Source of the DNA: Thiomargarita sp.
GTDB lineage: Bacteria; Pseudomonadota; Gammaproteobacteria; Beggiatoales; Beggiatoaceae
Reading direction: 5' to 3'
Length of the DNA: 56,504 bases
Assembly (NCBI GenBank): GCA_020720115.1
Contig: DYPD01000007.1
Coordinates: forward strand, 1-56,504
The notes under the pieces were generated by a model. That model saw only the letters and a program-made list of their open reading frames with translations. It did no database searches and had not been told where the DNA came from. A program made the position numbers and the translations under genes. Positions 7,046 through 16,771 of this stretch are shown one piece after another. Within the stretch, counting starts at the first letter, position 1. Each line of letters begins with the position of its first letter.

Positions 7046-9865
7046 GTGGCTGACTATAAACCTACCTTAAACTTGCCTAAAACTGACTTTCCAATGCGCG
7101 GCGACCTTACTAAGCGCGAGCCTCAATGTCTGGACCATTGGCTACAGACTAAGCTTTATCAACAGCTTCGCCAGGCGCGTGCGGGCGCTCAAACCTTTAT
7201 TTTGCATGATGGTCCGCCTTACGCAAACGGCAATATTCACATTGGTCATGCGGTCAATAAGGTGCTTAAAGATATTATCGTTAAGTCGCAGACTTTGAAC
7301 GGTTTTGATGCGCCCTATGTGCCAGGCTGGGATTGTCACGGTTTACCGATTGAGTTGGCGGTGGAAAAAAGCAAGGGTAAGGCGGGGCGGCAAGTGGATG
7401 CGACTGAGTTTCGCCAAGCCTGCCGTGAGTACGCGCAGCAGCAGGTCAATCAACAGCGTGAAGATTTTAAGCGTTTGGGCGTGTTGGGCGATTGGGATCA
7501 GCCTTATTTGACCATGAATTATCAAACCGAAGCCGATACGATTCGCGCTTTGGGTAAAATCATTGCCAATGGGCACTTGGAAAAGGGCGCTAAACCAGTG
7601 CATTGGTGTACCGATTGCGGCTCGGCGTTGGCAGAAGCTGAGGTGGAATATGATAACAAGCAATCGCTGGCGATTGATGTGCGTTTCACTGTGTTGGAAG
7701 CAGACGCCATGCTGGCGCGTTGCCATGCACCTGGAACCGGCGGTCAGGGACCTATTTCTGTGGTGATCTGGACGACCACGCCTTGGACTTTGCCGGCTAA
7801 TCAAGCAGTTGCGCTGCATCCCGCGTTGGAATATGTGCTGGTTGAATGTGCAGGCGAATATGGTACTGAGCGGTTGGTGTTGGCGGAGGCGTTGCTGAAG
7901 GATGCGATGTGCCGCTACAACATTGATCACTATCGGGTTGTGGGCTATTGCAAGGGTGAGGCGTTGGAAGGGCTATTGTTGCAACATCCGTTTTATGAGC
8001 GCGAAGTGCCGGTAATTTTGGGCGAACACGTCACCACTGAAGCGGGCACTGGCGCGGTGCATACGGCGCCTGGACATGGACAGGAAGACTATGTGGTGGG
8101 GAAAAAATACCATTTGCCAGTGCATAATCCGGTCGGCGGCGATGGGCATTTTCTGGCGGATACGCCGCTGTTTGCTGGGGAATTTGTCTTTAAAGCCGAC
8201 CGTAAAGTCATTGAGGTGTTGAAAGCCAAAGGCAAATTGCTGCGGGAAAAAATCATCACGCACAGTTATCCACATTGCTGGCGGCACAAAATCCCAATTA
8301 TTTTCCGCGCTACGCCACAGTGGTTTATCAGCATGGAAAAAGCCGGTTTGCGCCAACAGGCAATGGCGGCGATTGAAACCGTCAACTGGCTGCCGGATTG
8401 GGGGAAAGAGCGCATCAAAGGCATGATTACCAATCGCCCGGATTGGTGTGTGTCTCGCCAGCGCAACTGGGGTACGCCGATTGCGCTGTTTGTACACAAA
8501 CACAGCGGCAATCTGCATCCAAACAGCTTGGCATTGCTGGAAAAGGTCGCGCAAAAAGTCGAACAGGCGGGGATTGAAGCCTGGTTTTCGCTTGACGCGC
8601 AAGAACTCCTGGGCGAAGAAGCGCAAGACTATGAAAAACTTAAAGATACGCTGGATGTCTGGTTTGATTCTGGGGTCACGCACACGGCTGTTGTGCAGCA
8701 ACAATTGGGCTTGGCATTGCCAGTAGACTTGTATTTAGAAGGCTCAGATCAGCATCGCGGCTGGTTTCAATCCGCGCTTTTAACCGCTGTGGCAATGTAT
8801 GGCAGTGCGCCTTACAAAGCAGTGCTCACGCACGGTTTCACGGTGGACGCCGACGGGCGCAAAATGTCCAAATCGTTGGGCAATGTGGTTGAGCCGCAAA
8901 AAGTCATCAAAACCCTGGGCGCGGATATTTTGCGTCTGTGGGTGTCTGCCACCGACTACCGCACGGAAATGAACGTGTCGGACGAGATTCTCAAGCGCAT
9001 TGCCGATGCGTACCGCCGCTTGCGCAACACCGCACGTTTTCTGCTGGCTAATTTGCATGATTTTGATCCCGCACAACATTTGGTCCAACCGCAAGACATG
9101 CTGGCGCTAGACCGTTGGGCGGTGGATCGCGCTTATCGCTTGCAGCAAGAAGTCATCAAAGCTTATGACGGCTATGGATTTCATCAGGTGTATCAAAAAG
9201 TGCATCAATTTTGTGCAGTAGACCTGGGCGCTTTGTATTTGGACATCATCAAAGATCGCCAATACACGGTACAAACCGAGGCGCTGGCGCGTCGTTCGGC
9301 GCAAACCGCGCTGTATCACATTGTTGAAGCACTGGTGCGTTGGTTAGCGCCCATTCTCAGTTTCACTGCCGATGAAATCTGGCAACATATTCCAGGACAA
9401 CGCACGCCCGATTCAGTGTTTTTAGCCACCTGGTACACGGGTTTATTTTCCTTAGCTGAAACAGAAACTATGAATCCGGCTTTTTGGCAGCAGGTCTTTG
9501 TCGTGCGTGAAGCCGTCAGCAAAGAACTGGAGAAACTGCGGGTGGCAGAACAAATCGGTTCTTCATTGGATGCTGAAGTGAACATTTATTGCGAAGGCGC
9601 AGTGTTTGAATGCTTAAATGCGCTGAATGAAGAATTGCGTTTTGTACTAATGACCTCAGCCGCAAAAGTCTATGCCTTAGCAGAGAAACCCGACGCGGCT
9701 GTGACTGTCGGTGAATTTGCCTTGCTTGCCAAAGCCTCAAGTCATACCAAATGTATACGCTGTTGGCATCACAGTGCTGACGTAGGCAGCCACGCCGAGC
9801 ATCCCGAACTCTGTGGACGCTGCATTGAAAATATCGGGATAGGGGAACAACGCCGCTATGCTTGA
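7046..9865 (+). CDS. ileS: Isoleucyl-tRNA synthetase
   Basis: A 939-residue class I aminoacyl-tRNA synthetase that charges tRNA-Ile and edits valine. The GTG start gives [21 protein letters not shown], closely matching the E. coli N-terminus. The HIGH signature is at residues 65-68 (GNIHIGHA) and KMSKS at 606-610 ([10 protein letters not shown]). The CP1 editing domain lies between them ([27 protein letters not shown]). The C-terminal zinc site is complete: CIRCWHH and CGRC. The overall length equals the bacterial norm. The lspA gene overlaps its last 8 bases, the classic ileS-lspA operon. Confidence 0.98.
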   Translation: MADYKPTLNLPKTDFPMRGDLTKREPQCLDHWLQTKLYQQLRQARAGAQTFILHDGPPYANGNIHIGHAVNKVLKDIIVKSQTLNGFDAPYVPGWDCHGLPIELAVEKSKGKAGRQVDATEFRQACREYAQQQVNQQREDFKRLGVLGDWDQPYLTMNYQTEADTIRALGKIIANGHLEKGAKPVHWCTDCGSALAEAEVEYDNKQSLAIDVRFTVLEADAMLARCHAPGTGGQGPISVVIWTTTPWTLPANQAVALHPALEYVLVECAGEYGTERLVLAEALLKDAMCRYNIDHYRVVGYCKGEALEGLLLQHPFYEREVPVILGEHVTTEAGTGAVHTAPGHGQEDYVVGKKYHLPVHNPVGGDGHFLADTPLFAGEFVFKADRKVIEVLKAKGKLLREKIITHSYPHCWRHKIPIIFRATPQWFISMEKAGLRQQAMAAIETVNWLPDWGKERIKGMITNRPDWCVSRQRNWGTPIALFVHKHSGNLHPNSLALLEKVAQKVEQAGIEAWFSLDAQELLGEEAQDYEKLKDTLDVWFDSGVTHTAVVQQQLGLALPVDLYLEGSDQHRGWFQSALLTAVAMYGSAPYKAVLTHGFTVDADGRKMSKSLGNVVEPQKVIKTLGADILRLWVSATDYRTEMNVSDEILKRIADAYRRLRNTARFLLANLHDFDPAQHLVQPQDMLALDRWAVDRAYRLQQEVIKAYDGYGFHQVYQKVHQFCAVDLGALYLDIIKDRQYTVQTEALARRSAQTALYHIVEALVRWLAPILSFTADEIWQHIPGQRTPDSVFLATWYTGLFSLAETETMNPAFWQQVFVVREAVSKELEKLRVAEQIGSSLDAEVNIYCEGAVFECLNALNEELRFVLMTSAAKVYALAEKPDAAVTVGEFALLAKASSHTKCIRCWHHSADVGSHAEHPELCGRCIENIGIGEQRRYA

Positions 9866-10442
9866 ACATGATGATTCCAACTACGACAAAGAACTTGCCC
9901 TTATTGAAACCGAAGAGGAACTGACGCAGCGTTTAGTGGGTAAACCGCTCCCGCGTTCTATGATCAAACGCAAAACCAATTACCCTTGGTTGACGTTAGC
10001 GGTGGCAGTGTTTTTTTTCGATCAACTCACCAAAGGCTGGGTGTCAGATAATCTCGAACTGCGTGAAACCATTAACCTGACGTCTTTCTTGAATATCACC
10101 TTATTGCACAACGAGGGCGCGGCTTTTAGTTTTTTGGCGAATGCCGGCGGCTGGAAACACTGGTTTTTCGTGACTATTTCTTCCATTGTGTGCATCTTAC
10201 TCACCATTGGATTGATGCGCATGACACGCGGACGGCATTGGATAGCAGCGGCTTTAGCGATGATTCTAGGTGGTGCGGCGGGGAATCTGTGGGATCGGTT
10301 GGATTTTGGCTATGTGGTTGACTTTATTGATGTTTACTACCAAGGCTGGCATTGGCCTGCGTTTAACATTGCCGATAGCGCCATTAGCCTGGGTGCTTTT
10401 ATTTTGATTTTATACAGCTTTTTTGCGCATCGAAAAGATTAA
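9858..10442 (+). CDS. lspA: Lipoprotein signal peptidase (signal peptidase II)
   Basis: An integral membrane aspartyl peptidase that removes signal peptides from diacylglyceryl-modified prolipoproteins. It has four membrane helices and conserved boxes: [18 protein letters not shown], the catalytic Asp regions [18 protein letters not shown] and [11 protein letters not shown]. The start overlapping ileS gives 194 residues, about 30 more than usual, with an acidic leader ([13 protein letters not shown]). An AGGGG element lies about 11 bases upstream of that ATG. A second ATG at 9960 ([10 protein letters not shown]) would give the standard length but has no visible ribosome binding site, so I keep the longer form with some doubt. 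It ends 52 bases from a convergent kinase gene. Confidence 0.95.
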   Translation: MLEHDDSNYDKELALIETEEELTQRLVGKPLPRSMIKRKTNYPWLTLAVAVFFFDQLTKGWVSDNLELRETINLTSFLNITLLHNEGAAFSFLANAGGWKHWFFVTISSIVCILLTIGLMRMTRGRHWIAAALAMILGGAAGNLWDRLDFGYVVDFIDVYYQGWHWPAFNIADSAISLGAFILILYSFFAHRKD

Positions 10443-10494
10443 AGAGAACCTGCAACGGGCGGCGCAAGGCGTCTTGCCCTTGCTGCTTCCGGTT

Positions 10495-11721
10495 TCAGTA
10501 TCTGAACATCTGCTGGATGCGTAGCGGAAAACAGGCTTCAAAGCGGCTGCCCTGTCCAGGTTGGCTTTCTACCGACAAACTGCCGCCGTGCAAATCCACC
10601 AGCCGCTTAACCAGGCTTAAGCCTAATCCGCTGCCTTCATATTCCCGCGCTAAACGGCTGTCTAATTGCACAAAAGGCTGGAATAACTGGTCTACCCGCT
10701 TAGGATCAATGCCAATTCCGTTATCCCACACGGCAAAACAAACGCGTTGTTTGGCACTATCAGCACGCGATTCCAGACCGATTTGCCCGCCTTCCGCGGT
10801 GAATTTAACTGCATTGGATAAAAGATCGAGTAAAATCTGCTTAAATCTCTGCGGATCAACTTGGATTTTGCCGACTTGTGGGTCTAATGCCAAACTGATA
10901 CTCAGCCGCTTGCGTTGCGCAGTCTCCTGAATTTGCTGCACAGACTCCTCGCAGAGCCGTTGCGCCGAGACCGCTTGCACATGCAGTTCCAGCCCCCCTT
11001 TATTGCTGTTGGCTAAATCTAACATGCGGTTGATCAAGGTGAGTAAATCTTGCCCGCCGTCTTGAATGTGTTGAGCAGCCTGCTGTTGTTTAGCATTGAT
11101 AGCGCCGTACACGCCTTCCAGCAAAATTTCCGCATTGCCCAAAATGCCATTTAAGGGCGTGCGCAACTCATGGCTTACGTTGGCTAAAAACTCATCTTTC
11201 ATGCGCGATAGTTGGCGTAATTGCAAATTGGCTTGCTGCAATTCAAGCGTGCGCTCCGCGACCTTGTATTCCAACTCATCGTGGGCTTTTTGCAAACGCG
11301 CTTCATTTTGCGCTAAGGCGCGTCGGGTGTAAGAAAGGCTTAAATGGGTATGCACCCGCGCAATGACTTCTTGGGGTTGAAAAGGCTTAGTGATGTAATC
11401 CACACCGCCGGCTAAAAACCCCTTAAGCTTGTCCTCTGTTTCGCCCAAGGCGGTGAGAAAAATGATCGGGATATTGGCGGTTGCGGGATGTTTTTTGAAA
11501 TGCCGACAGACTTCGTAACCGTTCATATCTGGCATATTAATGTCCAGCAAGCACAGGTCTGGCTGTGTTTGCCGTCCTATTTCCAGGGCGTATTGTCCAC
11601 CTTTCGCAGCAAATACTTGAAAACCCTGGCGTTGTAAAATGTCGTATAGCAATTTAAGATTGCTTTTTTGGTCATCTACAATCAATAACGCGCTGTTTTT
11701 AAGAGGAAAATTGGTTGGCAT
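10495..11721 (-). CDS. Response regulator/histidine kinase fusion (REC-HisKA-HATPase)
   Basis: A 408-residue soluble signalling protein. The receiver domain spans residues ~10-130, with acidic pocket DD at 16-17, phosphoacceptor D60 (LCLLDINMPDMNG) and K at DYITKPF. A coiled-coil linker (~135-172) leads into HisKA with phosphoacceptor H184 (FLANVSHELRTPL), and an HATPase domain follows with DLLSNAVKFT, DNGIGI and GSGLGLSLVKRL. It has no membrane segment, so its input is probably phosphorylation of its own receiver by another kinase. Its N-terminal REC-first order is the same as in the kinase at 31833-33356. It is a single gene facing lspA, with no cognate output regulator adjacent; the signal is unknown. 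Confidence 0.9.
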   Translation of the reverse strand: MPTNFPLKNSALLIVDDQKSNLKLLYDILQRQGFQVFAAKGGQYALEIGRQTQPDLCLLDINMPDMNGYEVCRHFKKHPATANIPIIFLTALGETEDKLKGFLAGGVDYITKPFQPQEVIARVHTHLSLSYTRRALAQNEARLQKAHDELEYKVAERTLELQQANLQLRQLSRMKDEFLANVSHELRTPLNGILGNAEILLEGVYGAINAKQQQAAQHIQDGGQDLLTLINRMLDLANSNKGGLELHVQAVSAQRLCEESVQQIQETAQRKRLSISLALDPQVGKIQVDPQRFKQILLDLLSNAVKFTAEGGQIGLESRADSAKQRVCFAVWDNGIGIDPKRVDQLFQPFVQLDSRLAREYEGSGLGLSLVKRLVDLHGGSLSVESQPGQGSRFEACFPLRIQQMFRY

Positions 11722-11927
11722 TAGGTTGTTCTAAAGTTGCCTAAAACTGCAAATTGTGTATTAAATTGTAACAATTTTAGTCAAAAACGTCATTACATCC
11801 ATAACAGTATTCAATACATGCGAATGCGGGTGTTTTTATAGTAGCTACGATTGAAAACCAGTCTGTTAAAATGCCCCGTCGCCCAAACGCCCACTATTTT
11901 TCCCCCACTAAACCCAGGTAAAAAACT

Positions 11928-12518
11928 ATGACATGCTCCTCTCTGCAAACCCTAACCCTTTCTTTAATCATCAGTTTCAGTAGCTTTACTGCACAGGCAG
12001 CTTGGCAGTTAGATAATACCCAGTCACGTTTAAGCTATATTTCCATCAAAAAAGGCGATGTGGCGGAAATCAATCATTTTACTACCCTGAGCGGGCGCCT
12101 AGATGAGCAGGGTAAAGCAACGCTCAGCATCCAACTTGACAGCGTAAAAACCCAAGTTGATCTACGCGACGAGCGGATGCGCACTGTGCTGTTTGAAACC
12201 AGTAAATTTTCCCAAGCCCAATTTTCTGCCCAATTCGACCTACACAAGCTGCAACAGTTAGCCGTTGGTAGCATGATGGTTTTGCGTTTGGAAGGCGAAT
12301 TTAGTTTGCACGGTATCCAGCAAAAAATGCCAGCGGAGTTAGCGGTGAGCAAACTCAGTGAACACCGGTTGCAAGTCAGCAGCTACGCGCCTTTAGTGCT
12401 TGACGCTAATTATTTTCAATTGGCACAGGGCGTTGAAAAACTAAGAGAATTAGCCGGCTTACCCAGCATCAGCATGGCAGTGCCAGTGAGCTTTGTCCTG
12501 ATCTTTAAGGCAGAATAA
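11928..12518 (+). CDS. YceI-family periplasmic protein
   Basis: A 196-residue protein with a cleavable signal peptide (about residues 1-24, ending TAQA) followed by the YceI lipocalin-like beta barrel: AWQLDNTQSRLSY, a VDLRDERMRTVLFETSKF block typical of the family, and the closing ELAVSKL...SYAPLVLDANYF strands. Members bind polyisoprenoid or similar amphiphiles in the periplasm; some are induced by high pH or osmotic stress. The ATG is preceded by an AGG-containing stretch. It stands alone between the minus-strand kinase and the DUF3011-like gene 69 bases downstream. No cytochrome b561 partner is adjacent. Confidence 0.9.
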   Translation: MTCSSLQTLTLSLIISFSSFTAQAAWQLDNTQSRLSYISIKKGDVAEINHFTTLSGRLDEQGKATLSIQLDSVKTQVDLRDERMRTVLFETSKFSQAQFSAQFDLHKLQQLAVGSMMVLRLEGEFSLHGIQQKMPAELAVSKLSEHRLQVSSYAPLVLDANYFQLAQGVEKLRELAGLPSISMAVPVSFVLIFKAE

Positions 12519-12586
12519 AATGTTATAAACCGCCTCTTTGAGTAACAGGATTCCGTTCTAACTGCCTTATTGTAAAAGGAAAGTAT

Positions 12587-13075
12587 ATGAAAAGATTATC
12601 CACCCGGGGGCTTTGCTGTGTGTTGTTGTGGAGCGCCAGCCCCCAAGCGGCTGTCACCGGACGCATTTTGCGTTGCGAATCTGCCGATCAAGAGAGGAAT
12701 TATTGTCTGGCGTATATTCGTAGCAGTGCCCGCTTGGCGCGTCAATTGAGCCTGGCAGATTGCCGCTATTTGGAATCCTGGGGTTACGATGCGGGCGGCG
12801 TGTGGGTGGATAAGGGCTGTCGGGCGGAGTTTTTCATCCGCGAAACGCAGGATTTAGCCGACAGCACGGAAAAACCTGATCCAAGCGTTACCGAGTTGAT
12901 GAATATGACCATTATGGCAGAAACCCTCAACTCGGATAAAATGCCGGATTGGTCTGTGCCTTTGACCGAGCACCTCAAAATAGGCGTAGATTACAATCAT
13001 TTTTATCCGCTGCAACCCTATGATTATTGGCAAGATTTTTGGCTTTTACCGGCATTTTTAAGGATTGAATTTTAA
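12587..13075 (+). CDS. DUF3011-like secreted protein
   Basis: A 162-residue protein with an N-terminal signal peptide (about residues 1-22, cleavage near PQAAV). Residues ~28-85 match the DUF3011 pattern: C-E-S near the start, then RLARQLSLADCRYLESWGYD, GVWVDKGCRAEF. The four cysteines (RCES, YCLA, DCRY, GCRA) would form two disulfides in the periplasm. The C-terminal ~75 residues are Asp/Pro/Tyr-rich and unrecognised. No function is established for the family. A ribosome binding site (AAAGGAAAG) precedes the ATG. Its stop lies one base before the ATG of the TAXI binding-protein gene, so the two are probably co-translated. Confidence 0.75.
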   Translation: MKRLSTRGLCCVLLWSASPQAAVTGRILRCESADQERNYCLAYIRSSARLARQLSLADCRYLESWGYDAGGVWVDKGCRAEFFIRETQDLADSTEKPDPSVTELMNMTIMAETLNSDKMPDWSVPLTEHLKIGVDYNHFYPLQPYDYWQDFWLLPAFLRIEF

Positions 13076-13076
13076 C

Positions 13077-14030
13077 ATGAAGCGGCTTTTTGTAATGCTC
13101 CTCTGCCTATTCAGCAGCCAAGTGGTCGCCGAAGCAATAACGCCCGATCCGCTTGAACTCAGCCTGATGAGCGGACACGAAACCAGTCTTGAATACAAAA
13201 TGGGCACAGACCTGCGACGCTTGCTAAAACTACATCATATTGATTTGCAAGTAATTCCTTCTAGTGGCGCGGTGGAAAACATGGTCAAAGTGTATGAATT
13301 TCCTAGCATTCAACTGGGTATCGTGCCGATGGATACGCTGACTTACCAATCCTTGTATCCTTTAGCGCAAGAATTTGGTGTCAGCGCAGAATTGCAAAAT
13401 ATTGTCAGTACTATGCAATTGGTGTTGCCGCTATATGCTCAAACGCTGCATCTGATTGCGCCGATTAATTTGAAACAAATCAATGACTTAAATGGCAAAC
13501 GCATCGCTATTGGGCGGCGCAGCAGCGGGACGCATGGCAGCGCTTTAAGCTTGTTGCAGCTATTTCGCATTAAACCCGACAAGTTGCTGCCCATTGATGC
13601 ACCGCAAGCGTTGGAATTGATGCAAGCCGGACGACTTGACGCAGCGTTCCATGTCGCGCCCTTGCCTGATAAGCAGCTGAATCTGGTGTTGCAGGACACT
13701 GATAAATTTCACTGTTTACCCATTGATTTAACTCAAGTACCGGATCAACAGCTCTTTGCGCCTCTGTATCAAACTGCTAAGATTTCGCCGCAACACTACC
13801 CCTGGCAGCCCGACACCGTATCCAGCCTCAGCGTGCGCACGTCGCTAATCACCACTGACACGGGCGATTGTGCCGCAGTGGCTAAGCTGGCGCGGTTGGT
13901 ATATGACAATTTGGATTGGTTACAGCAGCATGGACACGAAAAATGGCGCGAGGTGACATTTGATAAAGCACAACTGCTCGCACATCGCAGCCTGTCGCCT
14001 TGCGTTAAAACCGCTTTGCAAGCGCATTGA
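13077..14030 (+). CDS. TAXI-family periplasmic substrate-binding protein
   Basis: A 317-residue protein. I start it at ATG 13077 because this gives a clean signal peptide (MKRLFVMLLCLFSSQVVAEA); a TTG at 13065 in the same frame is possible. The body is the TAXI (TRAP-associated extracytoplasmic immunogenic) two-lobe fold: GAVENMVKVY, QLGIVPMDTL, LNGKRIAIGRRSSGTHGSALSLL and DAAFHVAPLPD. Such proteins usually deliver organic acids or glutamate to a TRAP membrane permease. No DctM/DctQ-type permease gene is in this window, so this is an orphan binding protein or a sensor component. It begins one base after the DUF3011-like gene and ends 16 bases before ackA. Confidence 0.82.
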   Translation: MKRLFVMLLCLFSSQVVAEAITPDPLELSLMSGHETSLEYKMGTDLRRLLKLHHIDLQVIPSSGAVENMVKVYEFPSIQLGIVPMDTLTYQSLYPLAQEFGVSAELQNIVSTMQLVLPLYAQTLHLIAPINLKQINDLNGKRIAIGRRSSGTHGSALSLLQLFRIKPDKLLPIDAPQALELMQAGRLDAAFHVAPLPDKQLNLVLQDTDKFHCLPIDLTQVPDQQLFAPLYQTAKISPQHYPWQPDTVSSLSVRTSLITTDTGDCAAVAKLARLVYDNLDWLQQHGHEKWREVTFDKAQLLAHRSLSPCVKTALQAH

Positions 14031-14046
14031 ATAAGGATATTCAGCT

Positions 14047-15228
14047 ATGAAAGACGCAATTTTGGTAGTCAACGCCGGTTCTTCGAGTATTAAATGCGCA
14101 TTGTTTTCTTGCGAAAATAATGACTTAAAGCGTATCTACCAAGCCAGCATCAGCGGCATAGGCACGCACACTGAGTTTAAGGTGTCAGCCCTACAGCGGG
14201 CTGGCAAATCAGCAAACTCGCTTTTGCATCAGCAAGATTTAGGTGACGCCAGCCATGACAGGGCGTTTCGCGCTCTGCTGGCTTGGATTGAACAGCGCGA
14301 CGATGGCTATTGTTTACGCGGTGTCGGACACCGGGTCGTGCATGGCGGTACGCGCTTTGTCGAACCCGTGCGGGTAGATGCGGAAATTCTTCGCGCCTTA
14401 GAAAGCCTGATTCCGCTGGCGCCGTTGCACCAACCGCACAACCTCAAACCGATTCACACCCTGCACGCGCACCAACCAGACTTGCCACAAGTGGCTTGTT
14501 TTGACACCGCTTTTCACGCCACACAGCCCACCGTTGCGCAGCAATTTGCCATTCCGCGCCAACACACAGCCGCTGGCGTGCGGCGCTACGGTTTTCACGG
14601 GCAATCTTACGCCTATATCGCACAACGCCTGCCAGAACTAGCGGGCACTATGCCGGAAAAAACCATCGTCGCTCACCTGGGCAACGGCGCGAGCTTAGCC
14701 GCGTTAAAAAACGGCAAAAGCCTCGCCACTACAATGGGTTTCACTGCTTTAGACGGGCTGATGATGGGCACGCGCAGCGGCGCTATTGATCCGGGTGTGT
14801 TACTGCATTGGCTGGCGCAAGGCATGAGCCTTACAGACTTAGAAAAACTTCTGTACCACCAATCTGGTTTGCTCGGCGTCTCTGGCATCAGCAACGATAT
14901 GCAGGATTTGTTGAATAATCCTGACCCCCATGCGCAGGAAGCGGTGGAATTATTTATCTATCGCATTAGCCGCGAAATTGGCTCACTGACCGCCGCACTC
15001 GGTGGACTGGACGCGCTGGTGTTTACCGCTGGCATCGGCGAACATGCCGCGCTCATTCGCGCCCGCATTTGTGAACAAGCCGCCTGGCTCGGTGCAGAAT
15101 TAGACAGCCAAGCCAATGCTCGCCATGCGCAACGCATTGATAGCCCCAACAGTCGCTTAAGCCTCTGGGTCATCCCCACCGATGAAGAAAAAATGATCGC
15201 GCAACAAACCAGAGATTGCTTGCCCTAA
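14047..15228 (+). CDS. ackA: Acetate kinase
   Basis: A 393-residue ASKHA-fold kinase interconverting acetate + ATP and acetyl phosphate + ADP. Signatures: N-terminal LVVNAGSSSIKCALF, VGHRVVHGGTRF with the conserved His and Arg, ACFDTAFH, RYGFHGQSY, HLGNGASLAAL, TTMGFTALDGLMMGTRSG, and the C-terminal FTAGIGEHAALIR. Length matches the family. No phosphotransacetylase gene is next to it, so the partner enzyme is elsewhere or it works with another acetyl-phosphate source. It is preceded by a TAXI binding-protein gene at 16 bases, suggesting co-transcription. A weak terminator-like hairpin follows. Confidence 0.97.
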   Translation: MKDAILVVNAGSSSIKCALFSCENNDLKRIYQASISGIGTHTEFKVSALQRAGKSANSLLHQQDLGDASHDRAFRALLAWIEQRDDGYCLRGVGHRVVHGGTRFVEPVRVDAEILRALESLIPLAPLHQPHNLKPIHTLHAHQPDLPQVACFDTAFHATQPTVAQQFAIPRQHTAAGVRRYGFHGQSYAYIAQRLPELAGTMPEKTIVAHLGNGASLAALKNGKSLATTMGFTALDGLMMGTRSGAIDPGVLLHWLAQGMSLTDLEKLLYHQSGLLGVSGISNDMQDLLNNPDPHAQEAVELFIYRISREIGSLTAALGGLDALVFTAGIGEHAALIRARICEQAAWLGAELDSQANARHAQRIDSPNSRLSLWVIPTDEEKMIAQQTRDCLP

Positions 15229-15234
15229 AGTGCC

Positions 15235-15276
15235 AAAAAAACCCCTATAGAGCGGCATCGGAATAGAGGATTTTTT
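15235..15276 (+). terminator. Possible intrinsic terminator after ackA
   Basis: An A-tract with CCCCTA (15235-15247) pairs imperfectly, with two mismatches, with TAGAGGATTTTTT (15264-15276), leaving a run of six T. The stem is weak but position and T-run fit termination of the ackA transcript before qmoA. Confidence 0.45.
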
Positions 15277-15466
15277 AGTTTGAATCGGAAAATTCAATAA
15301 GCATTTTCTGATATAACTGTGTATCCTGATTCGCTGTCCTTGAAAAGCTTAATCAATGTTACACAGGCCGCGCCACAAGCTGTATTAGAATACCCAGTGC
15401 CTAACATATCCCACAATCTTTAGTAGATTTTTATCCTGAAAATCAAGTCTTTTAGGAGGCATCACA

Positions 15467-16768
15467 ATGACGGAAGTCGTCGCAACCAACCAGACCATCG
15501 TGGTCGTGGGCGGTGGCATCAGCGGAATGACCGCAGCCCTGGAAGCCGCTGAGTGCGGTAAACAGGTGATTCTGATCGAGAAAAATCCCTCTCTCGGCGG
15601 TCGAGTGTCACAGCTCTATAAATACTTTCCAAAACTCTGCTTTCCAACCTGCGGACTGGAAATTAATCTGCGCCGCATTAAGGCGAATCCAAACATCAGC
15701 CTACTGACGCTGGCTGAAGTGACCGCTGTTTCAGGTCAAGCCGGAGATTACAGCTTGACGGTGAAGATCGCGCCGCGTTATATCAACAGCAATTGCACCG
15801 CTTGCGGGGCTTGCGCTGATGCAGTGGAAAGCACATTTCCGAATGAATTTAACTACAACTTAAATCAACGCAAAGGTGCGTATTTACCCTTTAACATGGC
15901 GTATCCACAACGTTTTGTGATCGATCCGCGCATGATCGGCACAGCCGACGCAGATAAAGCCAAAGCCGCCTGCAAATTTGAGGCGATTGATTTAGACATG
16001 CAGCCCGAAGAGTTAAAACTCAAAGCGGGCGCTATTATCTGGGCAACTGGCTGGCAACCTTACGATGCCAACAAAATCCAGCCTTACGGCTATGACCGCT
16101 TCGCCAATGTAATCACCAGTGTAGAACTGGAGCGCATGATGGACCCACAAGGTCCTACGGGCGGCAAGCTGGTGCGTCCTTCCGACGGCAAAGAAGCAAA
16201 AGACATTGCTTTCATTCAATGTGCCGGCTCGCGTGATCGCAATTACTTAAAACACTGCTCACGCATTTGCTGCATGGCGTCACTCAAACAAAGCACCTAT
16301 CCCCGCGAAAAATTCGGCGCTGAAGGCAAATCCACGATTTATTACATTGACATCCGTGCGATTGACCGCTTTGAAGATTTTTACCAGAAAGTTCAAGCAG
16401 ATACGACCGTAAACTTCATCAAATCCAAAGTCGCCAGCATCACCTTGGACAAAGCCACACAAAATCCCATTTTGAACGGCAACGACTTGGAAAAATCCGG
16501 CACCGGCAAAGATATGCGCTACAGCAACGCACATGATTTGGTGGTGTTAGCCGTAGGGATGCAGCCTAGCGTAGATTTCAAAGCCATGAATTTGGGCCTG
16601 AGCGTCAACGACGAAGGCTTTATTGAGCTTGATCCCGCCAATGGGGGTCAGTTCGCCGCCGGTTGTGCGTCCGATGCGCTGGATGTTAATCGTGCAGTGC
16701 AAAACGCGACAGCCAGTGCCTTACGGGCAATTCAAGTGATTAATCAAGTCGCCAACGCGGAGGGTTAG
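15467..16768 (+). CDS. qmoA: QmoA (HdrA-like flavoprotein of the quinone-interacting oxidoreductase)
   Basis: A 433-residue FAD protein. The N-terminal dinucleotide-binding motif is VVVGGGISGMTAALEAAE (residues ~12-29). It is followed by EKNPSLGGRVSQL and the YFPKLCFPTCGLEIN block typical of QmoA. CTACGACA offers cysteines of a partial iron-sulfur motif, and the C-terminal FAD-contacting region includes DLVVLAVGMQPS. Qmo complexes couple adenosine 5'-phosphosulfate (APS) reductase to the membrane quinone pool, in either direction depending on the organism; in a sulfur oxidiser electrons would flow toward quinone. A strong ribosome binding site (TAGGAGG) precedes the ATG. qmoB follows after 3 bases. 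No aprAB or sat genes are in the window. Confidence 0.9.
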   Translation: MTEVVATNQTIVVVGGGISGMTAALEAAECGKQVILIEKNPSLGGRVSQLYKYFPKLCFPTCGLEINLRRIKANPNISLLTLAEVTAVSGQAGDYSLTVKIAPRYINSNCTACGACADAVESTFPNEFNYNLNQRKGAYLPFNMAYPQRFVIDPRMIGTADADKAKAACKFEAIDLDMQPEELKLKAGAIIWATGWQPYDANKIQPYGYDRFANVITSVELERMMDPQGPTGGKLVRPSDGKEAKDIAFIQCAGSRDRNYLKHCSRICCMASLKQSTYPREKFGAEGKSTIYYIDIRAIDRFEDFYQKVQADTTVNFIKSKVASITLDKATQNPILNGNDLEKSGTGKDMRYSNAHDLVVLAVGMQPSVDFKAMNLGLSVNDEGFIELDPANGGQFAAGCASDALDVNRAVQNATASALRAIQVINQVANAEG

Positions 16769-16771
16769 AAA

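Noticed and set aside
11845-11880. Sigma-70 promoter TTGAAA ... TAAAAT upstream of the YceI gene
   Set aside because: The two hexamers are only 10 bases apart instead of 16-18.
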